DNA of 64,000 nt from Gaeumannomyces sp. JS-464 (taxonomy: Eukaryota > Ascomycota > Sordariomycetes > Magnaporthales > Magnaporthaceae). The position numbers were made by a program, and so were the translations under genes. The notes beneath the pieces are model-generated. The model saw only the letters and a list, made by a program, of their open reading frames with translations. It had not been told where the DNA came from and did not search any database. Of the stretch, positions 34,881-47,151 are shown in pieces. Position 1 is the stretch's first letter. Every line of letters starts with the position of its first letter. The stretch is taken from the NCBI GenBank assembly GCA_002197995.1, contig NGZR01000007.1:330399-394398 (forward strand). The letters are read 5' to 3'.

Positions 34881-37800
34881 CTCTAATGCAGATAATCCGG
34901 GCACGCACGAAAGGCGGCGTGGCGGATGTGCGCGCGCGCGAGAGAGAGAGAGAGAAAAGAAAGCAACGACCAGGGGGGCAGCGACATGTGCGTGCATGGA
35001 AGATCGTCACCCGCAGAGGGCGAAACAAAGGCCGCCCGACCGCCCGCCCCACGTGCAAGCCTGCGATCTCCGGCGGTCAGCCAGTGGCTGGCTGCTCGTC
35101 GGTCGCGAGCTGGGCCTCTTTTTTTTTTTTCTGCGTTTTTGCAGGTCAGGTGAAGGCTTGTCCGGCCGTGTAACGCGCCAAATATATTGCTGACCGGAAC
35201 GGGTTGGCGGCCTTTTGCCCTCACTGCCCTTTCCCCGCGGCAGAGAAAAAGGGCGATCAGCGTGCTCCCTCGAGTCCGCCCGTCTGGCTTGCCCCGCATC
35301 GGGGTCAGCACACGGCGGCACATGGCGGCTGCCTTGGACCGCCTATGTGAGGTTTCCTCACTCCGACTCAACCATGCACTGGACATCTACATCAGACATG
35401 GGTGAGATGCACATTTGGTACATACACCTCTTTTTAGCCCCTTTCCATGGTACGGTCGCACAGGGCTCAGACAAAAAGACCCCCAATCAGGATCCCCGAC
35501 GTCATCAAGCCCCAATTGGCCAGCCCAGAGAGACGAGGGCATTTCCGTTCTGGGGAAGTGGGCTCGTCTGCAAAGCAGGCTGGGCTTGACTCGTGCCACC
35601 CCGACGCGACATTTCTCAATTGACGGCTTGCCGTGCGGCCTGTCAATTGCCTGTCGTTTCGGCGCCATGCCGCGCGCGCTTTGGCCCTGTCCTGGTCACT
35701 TGAGCATTTTTGGATTGAGCGAGGGGCGAAAAGAGTGGAAGCCACAGCGATCCGACCGCGGCTCCATCCATCATCGAGATCCCCCCCTCCCCTGATTCCT
35801 GGCACCTGCCCGTCCATGAGGCAAAATCGCGAACCGACCGGACGGGGCCAGCGGCTCCATTGGGGATTCTGATTCCGGAATCTCGCACGTTTTCCCTGCT
35901 TGGCCTAGGAACCCGGCCTGGGCGCCGTCTCTCTTGACCACCAAGCGATGGATTGGACTTGGAGCCAGTGGCGGCGGCCGTCAAGCATTGTGGGCTTGCC
36001 CCATGACCTCAATCCGCGGCGGGACGACCCCTCCTCGGTGCCGCCCCAGCCTCCCGCCCATCTTTCAGGGCCATGAGATGGCAGAGGCGACACGCGCGGC
36101 CCAGCAGGGAAGGAAGCCCAGGCAGGCTGAGGGAGGAGGGGGCGCGTTTTGGGTCGAAGCGCCGGGTCTGAAAGGCGGCAGGACACAAGGGCACGGAGAA
36201 CCACCACAAAAGAAGTATCACCAACAACAGCAACAGCAACCCCCTTGGCGCCCAGGCCCACCGCCACCTGGCTCTCGCTCCCCCTCCATGGGAAATCGGT
36301 CAGGGTTGGCGACGTCGATTGGGCGCCCGAGGCCATCCTGCTGACCTGCTTGGGGCTTGCGGATAACAGCGCAAATAAAAGGGAACAATAAAATTAAAAT
36401 GCAATAGAAACACGGGTAACAATGCCTGGAGCCGTGGGAGCGCGAAGGGAGCGGGATGAGAAAAAAACCAAAACAAAAAAAAAACCGCACCAGGTCAACT
36501 GACATTGAAAACATTTTGTGCCCCCGTTCAGTTCCCCACGAGATAAGAAAATTAGGGGTCCTTTGCGGTGGAAGTCGATGCCAGTTGTCACTGTCTCAGC
36601 GAGCACACCACCTCGGAGGCTTGCCAGCACATCGACCCAAGAACATGGAGGGGCGAGGCAAGATTCTGCTTGGCCCGGAAAACCAATGCCTACCGACCGT
36701 CCTGACGGTCACGATATGCGGCCTCTCTTTTCCCGCAGAAGCAGGCAGGCCCAACAAACAGCACAGCACAGCATAGCGAGCGGCATAAAAACACGTCGAA
36801 GGCGCCCTCGAGGTCACGAGGACCAAACCCCCGCCTGCCCAAGCCGATGGAATAGCAGCACGCACCCTGACCCGCACTCGCCTCTGCCGTACGCCCCATG
36901 CACATGTATAACATGAGTAACATATAACCGCCCAGCGGAGAGCAAAAGGGAAAATAAGAGCAGCCCGTAATTGCTGCTGCAGCAGAACGTTGCATCTGCT
37001 GTAGGATGCACACGTCAGGTGCAGAGCAGGTACATACGCCAGCGAAGCCTAACCAGAAATCAGATTATGCGCGATGCTGGCTGAGAGAGGGGGGTGGTTT
37101 ATTTTGGGGGACTCGGCAGGGCTGAGAATAGTCAGTCAGTCAGTCGCTGGGCGGATCGATCGCTAGCCATCAGCCATCCAGGCTCCCAGGCAGCGAGTGG
37201 GACGGCACGGGGCTTCGCGTCACATGTCCTCACCACTCCATCGTGAGCGGTAACGATCAAAAAGGCGTCGCTTACGTGTACATTGACAGATACATGCCAA
37301 GATATACATACATACATACGAGAGCGTTGTTGGGAAGGCAGGCTGTCTGCATAGGTAGGTAGTGCCGAGCTTTTTTTTTTCTTTTTTTCGCCCCTGCCAC
37401 GATCTGCCGTGCGGCGGCAGTGCTGGGGAACACGGGACCGACAACCAGGCTGAAGACCTGCATTCTAACCCACCTCTCAGCCGACGACTGACGATTTACC
37501 GAGCAGCGGAGATTTTTATGTAATAGATGTCACGGGCCAGCGGAACCGTCAGCAGAACCGCCCCTATCATGGGGAGCGACCCGCGATGATATTTCACTGC
37601 CGACTTTGAGCCTGTGTCGGGTAGGAGAAGGGCAGGCAGGCAGGCAGGTAGGCGGGTAGGGCGAGGACCCAGGGACAAGAGGGACCATCGTCACCAATCC
37701 CCATGATGAGAGCTAGCTGCCTTGCTGGTGGGTTTGAGGTGGGACCATGAAATATTCTCCCGCTTTGTACGCCGTCGATAAAATGGCTGTGAATTTTTCG

Positions 37801-39561
37801 AGGATTTTATCGGGTTGACTATTTCGATTATTTCGATTATATCCAGGAAAATCGACATCAGGCCAAGGAATCGTCTCGTCACGTCCCGAAGAATCTTCGG
37901 AAGGCGGTGGGCACTCCCAGGCTGACGTCGGGGCCGTCTGCCGTGGCAATGCCAGATCCAAAGAGGGGAGGAAGCGGGGGTGGACGACTCTCCCGACGGG
38001 ATTTCGTGATGGGGACTGGACTGTGATGATGATGGCGGCGGCGGCGCTCGTCTTGCTCAACTGTGTGCACAAGGCCAAGCAAGCAAAAGCAGCCTAGCGA
38101 GTCTGGGGTTCGGCTCGCCTTTCTGTGGGGGATAGAAACCAGAAAGAGGCTCAATGCATTGCCCCACGATGCTCGCGTGGCCCGCAAGCTTTGACGCCCT
38201 TTTCCCCCTTTTTTTCATTTTTTTTTTTTTTTTTTCAGGGTCGTGTTGTTTTTTTACGTATCAGGGAGCTGGAGATCTCCCAGAAAACAGACGTGCAGGG
38301 AGCTTGGCTGTTGACTCAGGGCACGGTCCAGTTTTCTTGGGGGGCACGGGGGCTCGCTGGCTAAACGATCATCCAGCACTGACTGGGCGCGGCTGTGGGC
38401 TCCCTCACTCACCCCCTCCATTTTGCCACGCGCGGGATTGACATTCGGCAAAAACGCCAGGAGGACATAACTGACTCGGGCTCGGAGACGGCGTTCGGGC
38501 AAATGGCCGGAGGTGGCGCCGGTGTTGGCGTTCTGTTTGTTTGTTGGGTTGGCCTTGTGACCTTGGTTGGAGCTGGAACCACACCGATGGATTGTTTCCC
38601 TCGTCGTCGGTGGTGTGCCAAGGAGCACAGGTGCCTCAATTCAGTGTGCCAACAGAACGGTCGCTCGCGGCTTTCGGTCTCGGCTGCATCCCACTCCGCA
38701 TCCATCAGGGCGCCCTAAGAGATCTGCCTTTCTCCACTCGCTAATCTGTGCATACCCAAACACCTCAATTATGTCCTGTCGAGAGCAGGTACCTAGGTAT
38801 GGCCTTGGGCCGCAAAAAGGCTCAATTCCAGCCGGGCAAATCAAAGGCGGCCTCATTCAGATCAGCACCTACATAGCTGCCCGCCTCGGCGACCGCCGCC
38901 TGGCACGTTCCTCTAAACCCCACGCCGAGAGATTCCAGACAGCAAAAGAAAAGACGACGACCAAGAATGGGGCCGGCGGGACCGACAGACAAAATAGAGC
39001 CACAAGGGAGAAAGGAGGGAAGGGAGAAGCGAACCAACAAACATGCCACAGGGTCTTTGCATGCCGTGGCTGCAAGCGCTTTAAATTAATCCAAAGCAGC
39101 CGTCCGCGTGTCCACGATTCCCATGATTGCAGATAACCAGGTTGCCGGGCTTCGCTGGTCTGGCTGCGGCAGGCAAGCAAGGCTGCGTCCCGTCGAGATT
39201 GTGCCAGATCCCCTCGGACCAGATCGATCTTGGCGGAGCCGAAGCGCGACGAGGATCGGAGGGCACGGAGGGGATGACTGGTTCCTGGAATGACATTGTG
39301 TCTCCTTGATTGAACCTTTCTCCCTTCGACGCGGTCATCCCATCAGCTGTTTGCCTCGCACGGGTTGGTGGGGAGGCGTGGTAGGTAGCCTGCTTGCCAG
39401 CTGGAATAATCCCAAGCCTGCCAAGGCATTATCCCTCCAGGAAGGGGTGTCTCCTGATCGAAAATAGCAGCAAAGTAGGAAAAGAAAAACAAAAAAAAGA
39501 AGAAAAAAAAGGCGACGAAGGTTTATCGGCCGCCTGCATCAGTTTGGGGGTTCACATCACG

Positions 39562-39989
39562 AAAAAAAAAAAAAAAAAAAAGCAAGTGTCATTCGTCTTC
39601 CCCCTGATACTTGGCTTGCTTCTTCCGAAGCTGGCGACGCCATCTCGTCATTTTCGCCAACTTGGGCCAGCTGGCCCACCCACACGGAACCGCAAAAAGC
39701 CGTCGATACCTGGACTTTGGACAGGCCAGGAGGCCAGCCCTTGGTAGGGTAGGGTCGCACAGAGCACCAGGCGGCGGGGAAGCCAATCCCTGGTTTCCGG
39801 CTACGGGACAAGCATCGCGCCGAAGCCCCAGGTTATTATTATTATTATCATTTGTTGTTGTCGTTGCAAGCCCAAAAAGGTAGAACCAGGCACCCCAAGC
39901 CCGGTAGGACTCTGTCGCACGGCACGGCAGGCACCAAGAAGAGCAAACATGTCACAAAGTGATCGATCATCTGCGAGATGATTGAGTTT

Positions 39990-40021
<32 letters not shown>

Positions 40022-40107
40022 TTCGCAAGCATCACCCAAAGGAAAAAAGGGCAGAGATGGGATTGCGCGAGGCGCGGGTTCCGATGCTTTTTTTTTTTTT
40101 TTTTTTT
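39562..40107 (+). repeat. Cluster of A and T homopolymers
   Basis: A20 (39562-39581), an (ATT)n array near 39832-39850, T15-C-T21 (39987-40023) and T20 (40088-40107) lie within 550 bp. Confidence 0.9.
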
Positions 40108-43100
40108 CTTGTCGCCTCGCCATCCGCGGTCAATGCTGGAATCAATCTCTCTCTCCCTCTCTCTGTACGCGGGGAAGGGCGGAGCGCGTCCGTTCCATGT
40201 CGCCATTCCCCTCTCCCAGGGTCCGGTCCACCACCATCTTTGAACGCCCAGACTGTCGACTCCCTAAAAGAGGTGCATGGCGAGGCTGCTAGCAATGTAG
40301 ACAACCCAAAGTAGGGTTGGCTCAAGGAGAAATGGAGAAAATTCCCCGCGCCAATCCCGCCGAGCCATTATCAAACGCACCCTGCTGTCGCTTTTCCGAG
40401 TGGTCATGGAATCTCTCTCTTCGTGGGGTTTATTGTGGTCGGCGCTGCTTAGGGTGAGACAGCTCGACCTATTGGAGGACCAAGTGGCAAGGGCACTTTC
40501 CGTTTGGGTGTTGGACAGGTAGTGGGAGCACTTGGTGTGGTGGTGGTGGTGGGTGGGTGGTGCGGTTGTGTGTGTGTTTGCCGTGTGGGTGTGAATGCGT
40601 CTGACAAACGAGGGTGTGCTGAGAGGGACGCGCCCAGCGTGGGGGTCTGGGGGAGCAGGCAGGGGCTTGGGGGCCGTGGAGGGAGGCCCTGCAGCCGTGG
40701 AACCGCTTCCTGTTCCTATTGGCCATTGGGGAAACCATGGGCCTCGGCGATGAGGTTCACGCCTGTGCTCTGCTGCCCGTTCCCGATCCCCTGTCACCCA
40801 CCCCCCTTTCTGGTTCGTTTTGGCGCACCACCTGACCTGCAAATGCAAATTTCACGGCCAGCCTTACTTGGTTGCGCCAGAGGGATTGCTTCTGGACGAG
40901 CAGATGAAGCAAGACGGGGGTTTGTTGAGACGAGACTTGTTGCTTCTGACGCCGGATTCAAATAACCCTCCGGCGCACTGGACGCTCTTTAAAATAAGAT
41001 AGCAGACCACCTAAACACAAGGCAGCTCGGGCATTCTCAGCCTGCCCGTTTGTTATCAGCTCAGCTCCCACGTCATCAAAGACGGTTAAACCCAACTTAA
41101 AACCGTGCTCCTGCGGGAGGGACGGCTGGGCTCGAGTTGGGGTAAGGAGATCCCATTAGCGCGCCCTGGGGAGAGACCCGTGCGAGGCCTGGCCCAATTA
41201 GAAGCGTCGGAACCCGCCAGTGCTCGCCAAGACTTGGGCTGGCCTTCGGGCTGGCCAAGGAGTCCGTCCGCCTCATTATATTTGACAGCCCATTGACACG
41301 TCCTTGCATCCCAACGCCCCGGACCACGTCGCCTTTTGATTGCTGAGACGAAGATGCTCAGCATGCAAGCGCCCGCAAGTACTGGCCCCAACCCAGCGAC
41401 CTTATTGATTGCATTGCCTAGGGACACGATCCTGTTGGCCTGGCCGCCTCGTGTCCGGAAGCGAGAACGGAGATGGATGGATGCACAATATCTTGATCGC
41501 CGATTCGTGGACGCATCCCACTGTTGTTTGCACACCGGCAGCGACTTGAGCAATGTTTGTCTGGTGCAGGCAAACAAATGGCCGATTGTTTTCATCCCTA
41601 CCTCCCTCCAGCATTCTTGTCAGCCCCAAGCTTGTGGTCGGTATATTTGGCGGAACGGGCGGTCGGCCCTAGAACTGTGACAAAGAAAAAGAATCGCGGC
41701 GAGGGCTGAGTGTGGCCCTTGCTTGGCGACGCGATCCCGCGCGCGGGATGTGCGCGGATTCCATCCGACCCTCAGGGCCGGCAGATTGAGCCTGCTCTTC
41801 CTTGGCTCGCTACTACCACCAGTCCGAAAATGTGCGAGGAGGATACCCAAAAAGGAAAGAAAACAGACAGAAAAAAAACGAGGGATGAAGAAAGAAAAGA
41901 ACAGAATATCCGCGGCGCCAGCTTGAGGAGAGGGAGAGCTTGCGACCACAGGTGACAAATCAAGTAAGTGAGCGGGCTGGCGCATGCGAGGCGGGAAACA
42001 CGGAGAGTGTGATTTGGGTCCACGCCAAAACACGAGGGCAACCAGATGCAACATATTGCAATAAACTGAGGTCGATGCGAGGTGCAGCCTGACAGCCTGG
42101 AGCTTGCCTGGCAACGCCACGCTCGCAGCTAGGGGCTGGGCTGGTCACTTGACGCAAGTTGTGAATGTTGCGCCAGCCTTGATTGGCGTGCACCGAGGTC
42201 CTCTGGTCAAATCGACACCCAGCCAGCCAGGTGCCAGGCAGAAGACAGTTGCTCGGCAAATAAACATCCGGCACAAGCCAATATCACCAGAGGGAGGGCC
42301 TCGGGCCGTCGCAAGCCAAACAAAAGCAAGGGGGAATCACGACCAGTGCAACTGTTTCCTGGCTGGACGCTGTCGTAGCCGCGGCAAACAAAAAGGTCCC
42401 AAAGGTCACGGGTCGCCTGGCGAGCGGCCAAAGGGAAGCCCAGGGGGAGTGGTCGTTTCCAGGGAGGCCCCAGGCAGTGTCCACTTGCCATGCCAGCCAG
42501 CAGGGAGCCACGGACCGCTGGCCTCAGTCCCAGCACCCCAGTCCAAGGGATGAGAGTCAGCAAATCCGGCACGCCAGCTTGGCCACGATGTCCCATGGTA
42601 GGAATGGATGGATGGGACGCGGATGGGTTTCGCAGCCCCAGAAGATTCACAAAAAGCCCCCCGGCAATGGCTGATCGCTGACGTTTCCCCTGCACTGGCC
42701 GCAATGTGATCGAAAGGCCTCGTTCTGGGCGCGGCGGGTGGACGTGTCCACCACGCTCAGGCGTAGATTGAGCATGGGCCCTTTTCTGCATTTTCGTCTT
42801 CATTTTCGTTTGCGCATTGTGCAAGTTCGAGGGGCATGATTTCTGGAGGGCCATGTGATGCTGGGCTATTTGCGGGTCACTGCCGGAAACAGAACGCGGG
42901 ATCACCCTCAGTCAGCTCCAGGCCCTCGGCTGGGCTCCTGAGCTCCTGGGCTTGGGGGACCCTGGGGAAAAGGCCTGGGCTGGACCAGCGGAGCGACCTC
43001 CGGGGAGGGCTGCTGACCTCCGCTTTCAGGCAAGACGCCACGATTCGTCGCCTGCCCAGGGGTCTAGACACGCCAATTTCCGGGGGAAAGGTACCTGAAC

Positions 43101-44631
43101 TCAACGGGTGGCTGTGGTCACGTCTCTTGCTCCCGACGGCTTTGCTCATCATGGTGTAGGCCCACCTGACTCTCCTGGTGTCCGCCTTGCGCCTTTTTTT
43201 CTTGCCTTCCAGCCTCAACTGACTGACAGACGGCAGCGTGCCTGCGACGCAAGGCCCTGAATTGGCGGTCAGGGAGGAAGACCAGCCCATCCAAGTTGTC
43301 CAAAACATCACGCTGGTAAGGAATCCAATTTACTGCGCCGTCTTTTAGTCTGCCATCGGTATGCGTGCGGAGCCAAAGTTGGATCCCGTTATGAAAAACC
43401 GGAACCGATGCGCGACCGTTACATAGTTATCATTTGAGGCTGCGCGAGTGTTTGCCGGCTGCGAATTTGATTTCGCGGCAAACTAATTGGAGCCATTCCC
43501 AGGCACCCCTGCGCACCCCAGGCCGGGGTGTGGAGGGAGGGACTTGGAAGAGAGGAGCAAGGCAAGAAAAAAATGCCACAGCTAAAATCTCTTTCCAAAT
43601 TGGGACGTCCCCAAAAGGCGGCCGGACTCATGAAGCGCACTATTCTCACTCCAGTAGCAGCTAGGCCGTTTCTGGAACTATTTTCTCGAGCCGAATTCCT
43701 GGGCTATTCCCCTCTGGGTCACTTCCCCACAAGAACCTGGGACCGTCTCTCTGGGCAGCTTGCCCGTCATGTGACCGCCACGGTACCTCGACTGGATGCA
43801 ACGACCCATGCCAGACACCCCAGGGGGCCAGAGAACACTTCCTAGAATAGACAAGCGCCGACTGCGCCCAGTCCGTAACAGGTAACTGGGCCCAAGGCGC
43901 AGAAGGATCAGCCTCAAGGTGCTGTCGTTTTGGGAACAGCGCTGTGCCTGTGTTGCTTAAATTACCCTTCCAAGCATGATCTTGTTTCCCTTCCCACTCA
44001 AGAGCCGCTCCCTTTCATGCCTTCGCATGGAGAGGGAGGCCATTGCTGGTGACGCCGTCCGGGCTCGGGTTTCCCACCTTTGCCCCTATCTCGTCTGTTC
44101 GCCCTTGCGATGGGGCCTCCCTCTGAGGAGACCGATAAGAACGAGAGCAAACACCGTCGTCGGGATGGGTGTTTGCCCTTGGGGTGGGCAAACGGGACGG
44201 AGGAGCTCTGTGATGGGAAGGAAGGCGGGAGTCAAACACTGAGCGGAAGACGATCCGGGGAGTCGGCCAGCACAACAACCTCATCACACGGCGCGCGGTG
44301 GGATGCTAAGCCTGGGCAGAAGTAGCGAAAACATCTGCCCACCACTACCTTGAGAGGGCGTGCTGAGTCTCGCGACGGTCTCGCAAAGTTCCCTGGCGGT
44401 CACTGGTCATATCCGCTGGGTGGAGGGCATGGGACTAGCTACATGGTGGCTACAGGCTAGGTACTCCCCCGGTCGCGTCTAGAAAGTCTCGCGGTACAAG
44501 GCGCAGCAGCGGGCGGCGGGCGGTTGTGCCAAATGTGGATTGTGTGGGGACCAGGACGGGGCGCCAACCCAGCGGGCAGGGATGGGCAAGGCAACGAGGA
44601 AGGGGTGTGGGCAAGGGGCCTGGTCGGGAAG

Positions 44632-44660
44632 GTACTTGAGTACTTGAGTACTTGGGTACA
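44632..44660 (+). repeat. GTACTTGA triple repeat
   Basis: Three consecutive GTACTTGA/G octamers upstream of the DUF3295 gene, at the proximal end of its promoter. A regulatory role is conceivable but not shown. Confidence 0.6.
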
Positions 44661-44693
44661 AGGCCGAGGTACCAAGTACTGGGTGTACATGGA

Positions 44694-45291
44694 TCATCGT
44701 CCTTTTTACCTCACCGCGAGTCTGTAGGTCGGCCCCCCTCCTGGTCGCTCGGGTCCACGAGCACACCCCATCCCACGCTGGGCTGCCCGGTCCTTGCCTG
44801 CTCCTCCTCATCCACCACATCAATAATTACACCTCGATTCGCACTCCCCCAAGGTCCACCCTCTTGCTCTCCCTTCCCATAAACATAACAAGACAGCATC
44901 GACCTCCTGCTCCGCACTTTTTGCGTGATTGTTGTTGTTTTGCTCTCTGCATCGCACAACAGCGCCCACTGAAGCCTCAGCCAAGCCCAAGCCCTCGACT
45001 CCCGCACGCAGCCTCGGAGATATCCCACTCTTCGAGCTGATATCATCGCATCCCAACCCGCCTCGCCGCCATCTCGCCCTGCCCGCACCCTGCGCCAAGC
45101 CACGACGATAGCAGCAACCACCCCCACCCCCGGTGCCGATTACCACACCCGCCTCTGATAGACACAGCGCAGTCCTGAGACTGCTTTGAGCAGCCGACGT
45201 TCGCGATCGCCTCGCGAACACCCCCGACGACATTACGGACGCCGCAATTCCCAAACACGCTCGACCCGCCGAGCGGACATCGCGCACCACC
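44694..45291 (+). promoter_or_regulatory. Long ATG-free leader of the DUF3295 gene
   Basis: No ATG occurs on the plus strand from 44694 until the start codon at 45292. The stretch is C/CT-rich, as expected for a scanned 5' leader, and this supports 45292 as the true start. The transcription start itself is not visible. Confidence 0.55.
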
Positions 45292-47151
45292 ATGCCTTGT
45301 CTTTTAGACGCACCCGTCCTCAAGGTCGACGCCGAGGCCATCCACCGCCTCGACACCCGCGACCCCCAAAACCTCTTCAGCGTGTGGACTGGTGAGTAGC
45401 CCTGCTGCGGCAGCACCTCCGGGCCCAGCCAGCGGCTGGCGCTGGACCCCAACTGACAACCATGTTAGTCTTTGCAAGATGTGCCGACTCTGTCTCCCAG
45501 GGCAGGAGGCTAGAGAACCTCTCCTGGAGGCTATGGACTCGCGAGACCTTCTGCGTCGAGCCCGGCAACCTGAAGACTTCAATGTCTACCAAGTCGCTTC
45601 CCCGCGAAATCGAGAGGAAGAGCAAGCCGTCCTCAGATGACATGCCCCAGCTCTCCGGTAGTGTCGACTCGATCGCGTCAGAGGAGGCCATCGACTTCAG
45701 CGCCGAGGCCTCTCCTATGGAGATCGACCGCCCACGCATCTGCCGACAGGACTCGTGCGCTAGCAGCAGGAGTCGCGGCAAGGACGCCATATCACCTCGG
45801 ACGACTTCGAGAAGCTCGTTGTGTCTATCGTCCACAGCAAAGAGCCTCTGGCCGCCCCCTCCCCCTGGTCGCGATGCCCATCATCATCTCCAGCCCTCCC
45901 GAGACCAAGAAGCCAGCACCAGCTCCCAGTTCACAGCCCCCAGCCCTGGAGCGCTCTGGCTCGACTAGCGATTCAGAGCCCTCCAAGGACTCGCCTCCCC
46001 AGTCTGTCAACTCGTCAGAGCAGTCGTCTTTGTCGCCCGCTACCCAGTTCTCGCCACCCAGCCACACCGTCGTCCGCGGCTTCTCCACCTCCCACATTCC
46101 CATGTTCCAGACCGTCACAAGCCACCCGAGGCCGGCACCCATCGACCCAATTCCCGAGCCGACATCTTCGCCACAAGCCAAGCTGGTGCAGCCTAAGAAG
46201 CAACAGCCCAAGTTCGCGCTTGGCGGCTCTTCTTCCTGCGACGACTCCCTTAGCGACCGCGGCAACAGCCCCGATGTGTCTCGCCAGCCTGTCTCCCAGA
46301 TCAAGAGGAAAATGTTCCAGGTTGGCGGCTCTTCCGAGGAGAACTCCCTAAAGAGTGCGATGCACTCGGCAAGGAGTGGCATGTTCGCCTCGCAGAAGAA
46401 GCAGACCTCGTTCAGCAACCAGCTTGTGACGGGCACCATCCCGGCGCCGGTCATCGACAACGACCAGTCCGACACCGAGGCTGAGGACGTCGACGAGAGC
46501 GCAATCGACGATGATGACGATTCGTCCGACTGGGAGGACTCGAACGAGGAGAGCGGCAAGTCGAGCATTGACGAGAAGACCTTCTTCCAGCGTGTTGACT
46601 CCAAAGTGAACCTCACTTCGAGGAGATCTCTCATCACCCTCATGCTGGAGCGCAACGACCGCCAGGTGAAGCTGGGCAACGGCGCCTCGCAGTCAACAAT
46701 CAGCAATTCACCAGGGTCGCCGCCCGCCACGGCAAGGGCCTTCCTTCGTGTCGTCGCCCAACGACTCGGACGACAGCCCCCTAATGATGAAGAAGGGCAC
46801 CCGCGCCCCCACCTCAAGCCCATCAACGAGATCCCGAGGTCGGCCGCACAGCCGATCCTGACCCCGGCCCACAACACCCACCACCAAGCAGCGCTCTCTC
46901 CCAGGACAACGAGGCGCAACATGCTCTCCACCGAGCTGACTGAGAGCCTCCGGCGACACCTCGTCTGGGAGCGGTCGCAGAAGTCGTCGACGGTCAACGC
47001 GGTGCTCAAGCGTCGCCACACCTCGCACGACGTGGCCAACCTTAAGCAGTACCCAGACAAGGTGGTAATCAAGAAGGACACCGAGGTCAACCCCAGCAGC
47101 TACGACCAGTACTTTGGCCGCGATGCCGGATACCACTCCAAGGGCTGGTAG
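45292..47151 (+). CDS. areA GATA-like (DUF1752) / DUF3295 protein, with four apparent indels
   Basis: Probable nuclear or signalling regulator; function unknown. Exon 1 (45292-45391), a 77 bp intron (GTGAGT...branch CTGAC...TTAG, 45392-45468) and exon 2 (45469-47151) encode an N-terminal areA GATA-like (PF08550) block, IHRLDTRDPQNLFSVWT joined to VFARCADSVSQGRRLENLSW. Downstream come a disordered Ser/Pro region, an acidic stretch (DESAIDDDDDSSDWEDSNEE) and the DUF3295 block (SRRSLITLMLERNDRQ) ending RRNMLSTELTESLRRHLVWE and GYHSKGW, family hallmarks at the extreme C-terminus. The family sequence runs through three frames. Apparent single C losses occur near 45788, 45865 and 46813, and an extra T near 46741. 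The longest uninterrupted ORF (from 45637) omits the N-terminal domain. Corrected length is about 590 residues. Confidence 0.88.

Larger units (their letters stand above)
26594..45291. other. Gene desert, part 2
   Basis: About 18.7 kb without a supported protein gene. ORFs up to about 270 codons exist but overlap in several frames, carry no domain and are interrupted by low-complexity runs. The region holds many microsatellites, homopolymers up to A42, long G runs (30870-30906, 31567-31590) and numerous TAGGTA/TACCTA words. Base composition looks balanced to GC-rich, so it does not look like RIP-mutated repeat DNA. The last 0.6 kb is the leader of the DUF3295 gene. Confidence 0.6.

Noticed and set aside
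45825..47090. 421-codon minus-strand ORF
   Set aside because: Antisense to the DUF3295 gene, Ser/Glu-rich by complement, with no domain.
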